NCBI GenBank assembly: GCA_934773085.1
Contig: CAKVMU010000070.1
Span: 1 to 7,930, forward strand
DNA: 7,930 bases
Direction of reading: 5' to 3'
Source of the DNA: an uncultured Candidatus Melainabacteria bacterium
Lineage (GTDB): Bacteria > Cyanobacteriota > Vampirovibrionia > Gastranaerophilales > Gastranaerophilaceae
A program made the position numbers and the translations under genes. A model generated the notes under the pieces. It did no database searches, was not told where the DNA came from, and saw nothing but the letters and a program-made list of their open reading frames with translations. The first letter of the stretch is position 1. Each line of letters starts with the position of its first letter. Positions 4,800 through 7,930 of the stretch are shown in pieces.

Positions 4800-5588
4800 A
4801 TGCTAAAAAGAGTATTCAACATTATAAATAATTTATTCCCTTACAAAATGAAGGGTAAGAATAACAAAATATTCATTACATTTAATGGCAAAAAGAAGAG
4901 GCTAAGAAGAAAGTTAGATGGCTTGAATGTCTCAATTGAAGGTGACAACAATTATTTAGAAATAGAATTGCCAATATCATTCAAAAATACAAATATAAAA
5001 TTAGTTGGAGAAAATGCTGTTTGCATATTCAAGAAAACCCCAATAAAAGTAAACCAAGCTAGTATTTATGTTAGCAGTTGGGGACGATGTTTTATAGATG
5101 AAGGTATTTGGCTCAATCACCCAAACATCGAAATAATTGTAAATAACAATGAAAGATTTAAACCACATAAACTTGTTATCGGGAAAAGAGCGCAATTTGG
5201 TAGAGAACTTACAATCAGAACCTCTGACGGTCATTCTATTTATAATATTGGTGAAAAATTACCGTACAACGAACCTGAAGATATTATTATAGGTGATGAT
5301 GTTTGGATAGCGCAAAGAACGACTATAATCAAAGGGGCACAAATCCCTTCAAATTGCGTTGTTGGGGCTTGTTCTATGGTGAACAAAAAATTTGAAGAAG
5401 AAGGTTGTATTATTGCAGGGAATCCGGCTAAAGTTATCAAACGCAATATTCGATGGGAATTTGACCCATACGGTCATGTTATCAACAAGCATAACAAAAA
5501 TACTAGTGATGAAAAAAATATCAAACACATGATTATAAAAAGATTAAGACGCAAACTCTTAAGATTTTTGTTTCGTTTTTATTTTTAA
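4800..5588 (+). CDS. Hexapeptide-repeat acyltransferase (CapG/WbbJ-like)
   Basis: 262 residues from the ATG at 4800; a TTG at 4791 is possible but less likely. Ribosome site is weak (AGAGA, 9 nt upstream). This is a left-handed beta-helix acyltransferase, likely O-acetylating a sugar of a surface polysaccharide with acetyl-CoA. Evidence: hexapeptide-like turns in 162-196 (IIIGDDVWIAQRTTIIKGA, then CVVGACSMVNK), the active-site-like His145 in SDGHSIYN, and AGNPAKVIK (206-214), the common end of the helix domain. The N-terminal about 120 residues also look like irregular beta-helix. The ends are very basic (MLKRV at the start, IKRLRRKLLRFLFRFYF at the tail), which may hold the enzyme at the membrane. 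The last 30 bases overlap the end of the convergent LicD gene. Confidence 0.85.
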   Translation: MLKRVFNIINNLFPYKMKGKNNKIFITFNGKKKRLRRKLDGLNVSIEGDNNYLEIELPISFKNTNIKLVGENAVCIFKKTPIKVNQASIYVSSWGRCFIDEGIWLNHPNIEIIVNNNERFKPHKLVIGKRAQFGRELTIRTSDGHSIYNIGEKLPYNEPEDIIIGDDVWIAQRTTIIKGAQIPSNCVVGACSMVNKKFEEEGCIIAGNPAKVIKRNIRWEFDPYGHVINKHNKNTSDEKNIKHMIIKRLRRKLLRFLFRFYF

Positions 5589-7406
5589 TAATGGTGCTAT
5601 TGAAAAATTCTTAGGGAAATTCCAATAGTCCGGATATTGAACCTTAATATATCCGTCAGGGTCATTTGGCGCCCAAAATTCGTAACCTTCGAATTTCACC
5701 TTTTTACGTGGAAATATCATATCTTGGCTCATTGGTCCTGTTGGGTTAACAATATAGCTTCCCAAACTGTCAACACCGTAGTATACAAAACTACTTTTTT
5801 CGGCAACATTTTTGTTATTTTTAATTTCAGAATTTAAAAAATCCGTCATATCTTGCCAAGAATCAATTGTGTTAAGTTTGTTTTTAATTTTTGACATGTA
5901 TTTTTTATGCTCAGCTAAAGTGTAGCTATCCACATAATACTCATGCGGAAAAACTTCTATCAATCTGCAATTTTTAAAGCTTTTACCCTGATAGATTTGA
6001 ATATACTTGGGACCGGCATAAAACAAAATTTCGCCATTGCTGTTTTTTAAAGCTGAATTAATAACTTGAATTGAATTACCCTTTGAAACAGAAATTTTGG
6101 ATATATCAATAGTTTTAAAATTGTCTTTTAATATTAATTTTAATTTCTCATAATCCTTACGCATCATTCCGACATCAAAATCATCATCCCAAGGGACAAA
6201 ACCACCGTGTCTTACGACTCCGATTAGCGTTCCGGAAGTTATAAAATACTCCAAATTGTGAGCGTCAAAAAAATCTGTCATTTTCTTTGCGAATTCAACA
6301 CAATCCAGTTGGAAATTTCTAAGATATTTTTCTTGACAAGGTTTTACTGTTTTTATATCAACAATATCAAGCATTAAGTCTGCTAACGGTTTAGTTTTTT
6401 TGTATAATTCTTTATATTTATTTTCTTTAGAAATTCTGAATTTTCGCTCTAATTTCTTAAGCAAAACCTGTTTATCAAGGCTATACTTAACAACTTCGCA
6501 TGTTTCTCTGTAATCAATATGAGAATTAAACGTAATTTCTTTTGGCATAAACATATAGTCTTTGCCATAATTAATTAATAAAGATTTTTCCGGTCTGTTT
6601 GGAATACAGCATTGCGTATTTTCATAATCAACCTTCTTGCAAGGCAAAATATCATCCACATTGTACCAATCCGTAAATTGTAAGAAGGTGATATCATAAT
6701 TGTCATATCCGTAATAAATTTTATTAGATTTTACACCTATTCGTTTATTACTCAATCTCAAGTTTTTAAGATATTCATTAAGTTCGCCGAAATTATCTAT
6801 TTTGCTTTTCTGGCGCTTAATTAAATTTATATCATTTTTTATTTCTTCATCAGTATAATCATCCGCATAAAAATCATACGGGTGAATATCCAATGTCATA
6901 AGATTTTTCATATTATCACCTTGCAAAATTTGCAGATGAGTTGGGAAAATAGCAAATGACATCTGGTTAGGGTGTTTTGTAATAAATTCATTTATTACAA
7001 AACTTCTGTTTCTTTTTGAATAAGAAATTTCGCTGACATCAACTTGCTGACAGTTTTTCTGCAAGTACTCTATCAGATTGTCAAAATCTTCTCGGAGCAT
7101 CCCGACATCTATATCGTCATCCCATGGTATAAAACCGTGATTTCTATATGCGCCAAGGAGATTCCCGCTGATTAAAAAATATTTTACTCCCAGCTTTTCA
7201 AACTCATCAAACCAATTTTTTGCAAAACTTAGCAAACTCAACTGATACTCTCTCAATTCTCCTTTGCAAGGTTTGAGAAATTTTGGATCAGCAATATCTT
7301 TTAAGAATTGATAAGTATGATAACTCTTTTTATAGTAATCTTTAAACTTTTCTTCTTTTGATATAAATTTGTTTTTTATTCTTTTTATTAAAAGTGATTT
7401 TTCCAT
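5559..7406 (-). CDS. Double-domain LicD-family phosphotransferase
   Basis: 615 residues. LicD proteins transfer phosphocholine or other phospho-substituents from a nucleotide-linked donor to cell-surface glycans. Two complete LicD domains lie in tandem: about 47-300 and 357-605. Each carries the catalytic-type signature: GNLLGAYRNHGFIPWDDDID (81-100) with acidic cluster D96-D100, and TLIGVVRHGGFVPWDDDFD (393-411). Each also has a KPC-x-(E/K)-LR-like entry and a closing PN-x-P motif (269-272; 580-583). The 45-55 residues before each domain also match, so the whole unit was duplicated; most family members have one domain. Both copies keep the acidic residues, so both may be active, possibly on different acceptors. 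Start ATG overlaps the upstream stop (TAATG); the ribosome site is a modest AGG inside that gene. Its 3' end overlaps the convergent acyltransferase gene by 30 bases, and no terminator is visible. Confidence 0.9.
   Translation of the reverse strand: MEKSLLIKRIKNKFISKEEKFKDYYKKSYHTYQFLKDIADPKFLKPCKGELREYQLSLLSFAKNWFDEFEKLGVKYFLISGNLLGAYRNHGFIPWDDDIDVGMLREDFDNLIEYLQKNCQQVDVSEISYSKRNRSFVINEFITKHPNQMSFAIFPTHLQILQGDNMKNLMTLDIHPYDFYADDYTDEEIKNDINLIKRQKSKIDNFGELNEYLKNLRLSNKRIGVKSNKIYYGYDNYDITFLQFTDWYNVDDILPCKKVDYENTQCCIPNRPEKSLLINYGKDYMFMPKEITFNSHIDYRETCEVVKYSLDKQVLLKKLERKFRISKENKYKELYKKTKPLADLMLDIVDIKTVKPCQEKYLRNFQLDCVEFAKKMTDFFDAHNLEYFITSGTLIGVVRHGGFVPWDDDFDVGMMRKDYEKLKLILKDNFKTIDISKISVSKGNSIQVINSALKNSNGEILFYAGPKYIQIYQGKSFKNCRLIEVFPHEYYVDSYTLAEHKKYMSKIKNKLNTIDSWQDMTDFLNSEIKNNKNVAEKSSFVYYGVDSLGSYIVNPTGPMSQDMIFPRKKVKFEGYEFWAPNDPDGYIKVQYPDYWNFPKNFSIAPLLKIKTKQKS
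5592..7394 (-). repeat. Internal gene duplication: two LicD units
   Basis: Unit 1 is about codons 5-304 (7394-6495) and unit 2 about codons 315-605 (6464-5592). The best-kept DNA is around the WDDD motifs (near 6165-6215 and 7098-7142). Divergence elsewhere shows the duplication is old. Confidence 0.75.
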
Positions 7407-7807
7407 TATTTACCTAATAAAACTTTAATAGTGTATAAAATAGTTGGTTCAACAATAGAACGTACCGGTTTTCCCTCATTTTTGGTATTTATTAGCAGTT
7501 GGTATTCCAAATAATCACATAGGCTTGTATCGTCATAAAGAGCTACCAATATTACATCAAAGTCAAAATCCTTTAGTTCCTCCGGAGCAAGAGCCAAATA
7601 TGGTGTTGGATTAGAAGCTTTCGAATTTTCAAACTTTTTATCCGCAATCCCCACAACATTTAACTTGGATAAATCAAAATTATTCTTGAGGATTTGAAAG
7701 TATTCTCCGGCACCGTAAATTACAACTTTTTTATTTTTGTATTTTCGTGCCAATTTATTAATTTGTCTTTGTGCGTTTACCGCTTTGAAATAGCTTAAAA
7801 TATTCAT
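7406..7807 (-). CDS. Small Rossmann-fold nucleotide-binding protein of the glycan locus
   Basis: 133 residues. One alpha/beta Rossmann domain is visible: strand KKVVIYGAGEYFQIL (26-40) with the glycine loop G32-x-G34, second strand LNVVGIADKK (49-58) ending in Asp56 as in NAD/sugar-nucleotide binders, and third strand FDFDVILVALYD (81-92). Such stand-alone domains occur in polysaccharide loci next to LicD and epimerase-like proteins, and resemble the N-terminal part of PglD-type or nucleoside-diphosphate-sugar enzymes; no catalytic domain follows. The start at 7807 has AGAGGA about 7 nt upstream. Its stop shares a base with the LicD start, so the two are coupled and may act together. Exact role unknown. 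Confidence 0.75.
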   Translation of the reverse strand: MNILSYFKAVNAQRQINKLARKYKNKKVVIYGAGEYFQILKNNFDLSKLNVVGIADKKFENSKASNPTPYLALAPEELKDFDFDVILVALYDDTSLCDYLEYQLLINTKNEGKPVRSIVEPTILYTIKVLLGK

Positions 7808-7819
7808 ATACGTCCTCTA

Positions 7820-7930
7820 TTAACTTACAAATGGTTTTATAATTACGTTCTTCCAACGACTTTTGTTTTCCAACTCCAAACACCTTGCGACCTCGCCCGA
7901 CCTACGTAGTATGATATATATATATATATA
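7820..7930 (-). CDS. Possible C-terminal tail of an upstream operon gene
   Basis: On the minus strand one frame is open from the window edge to a double stop (TAA TAG), ending KSRWKNVIIKPFVS, 12 nt before the ATG at 7807 with that gene's ribosome site in between, a normal operon layout. A second frame (SLEERNYKTICKLIEDVYEY and onward, running into the next gene to 7758) also looks coding-like but has a TAG near 7906. I cannot decide between them; the edge of the sequence may be unreliable. Confidence 0.35.
   Translation of the reverse strand, partial: YIYIYIILRRSGEVARCLELENKSRWKNVIIKPFVS
7914..7930. repeat. (AT)n dinucleotide run at the window edge
   Basis: About 8.5 AT units run into the end of the window, so the true length is unknown. 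It follows CTACGTAG and a short GC-rich stretch (7889-7909). Confidence 0.85.

Noticed and set aside
5001..5446. Two minus-strand open frames inside the acyltransferase gene
   Set aside because: Shadows of a clear hexapeptide-repeat coding frame.
5637..5837. Plus-strand 66-codon frame inside the LicD gene
   Set aside because: Shadow of the second LicD domain.
1..7930. CRISPR array
   Set aside because: No regularly spaced direct repeats of the required length on either strand.

Overview
The window is AT-rich throughout. It carries densely packed genes, a tRNA and several intrinsic terminators. The mix is the C-terminus of an outer-membrane autotransporter barrel (so a diderm cell), cell-surface polysaccharide genes of the LicD and CDP-glycerol-transferase type, and small repeat proteins. 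This would fit a gut bacterium such as Candidatus Gastranaerophilales (Melainabacteria). That placement rests on general familiarity with the protein style and is not proven by the window.

Left part (1-1630). The end of an autotransporter gene meets a bidirectional terminator. Two short minus-strand genes come next, joined by a one-base TAATG stop/start overlap. The upstream one (757-1356) has three copies of an 18-residue helical repeat; the downstream one (401-757) is a small HEAT-like repeat protein. Divergent from them is a complete tRNA-Ser(GGA) with its own promoter and terminator.

Middle part (1630-3490), which looks accessory. Next to the tRNA lies a roughly 100-base patch of clearly higher GC with no gene. 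An AT-rich regulatory-looking stretch follows, with a TATAAT promoter, two palindromes sharing CTTTGAA, and a full Shine-Dalgarno sequence with no ATG after it. Then come two divergent genes only 34 bp apart: a minus-strand three-helix membrane protein and a plus-strand class-3-type lipase with a complete Ser/Asp/His triad. The unit ends in a perfect 17-bp GC-rich hairpin terminator.

Right part (3490-7930), a surface-glycan locus. A CDP-glycerol glycerophosphotransferase-like enzyme (its promoter is placed so that the mRNA may be leaderless) and a hexapeptide-repeat acyltransferase read rightward. A double-domain LicD protein and a small Rossmann-fold protein read leftward and converge on them with a 30-base overlap. 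Together they suggest addition of phosphate-linked substituents (phosphocholine or glycerol-phosphate-like) and acyl groups to a surface polysaccharide. The window ends in an (AT)n run after a short stretch that is probably the tail of one more gene of the leftward operon.

I did not find a CRISPR array, an insertion sequence or an integrase gene. The best candidates for something not yet described are the divergent lipase/membrane-protein pair with its odd upstream region, the 18-residue repeat protein, and the tandem LicD protein.
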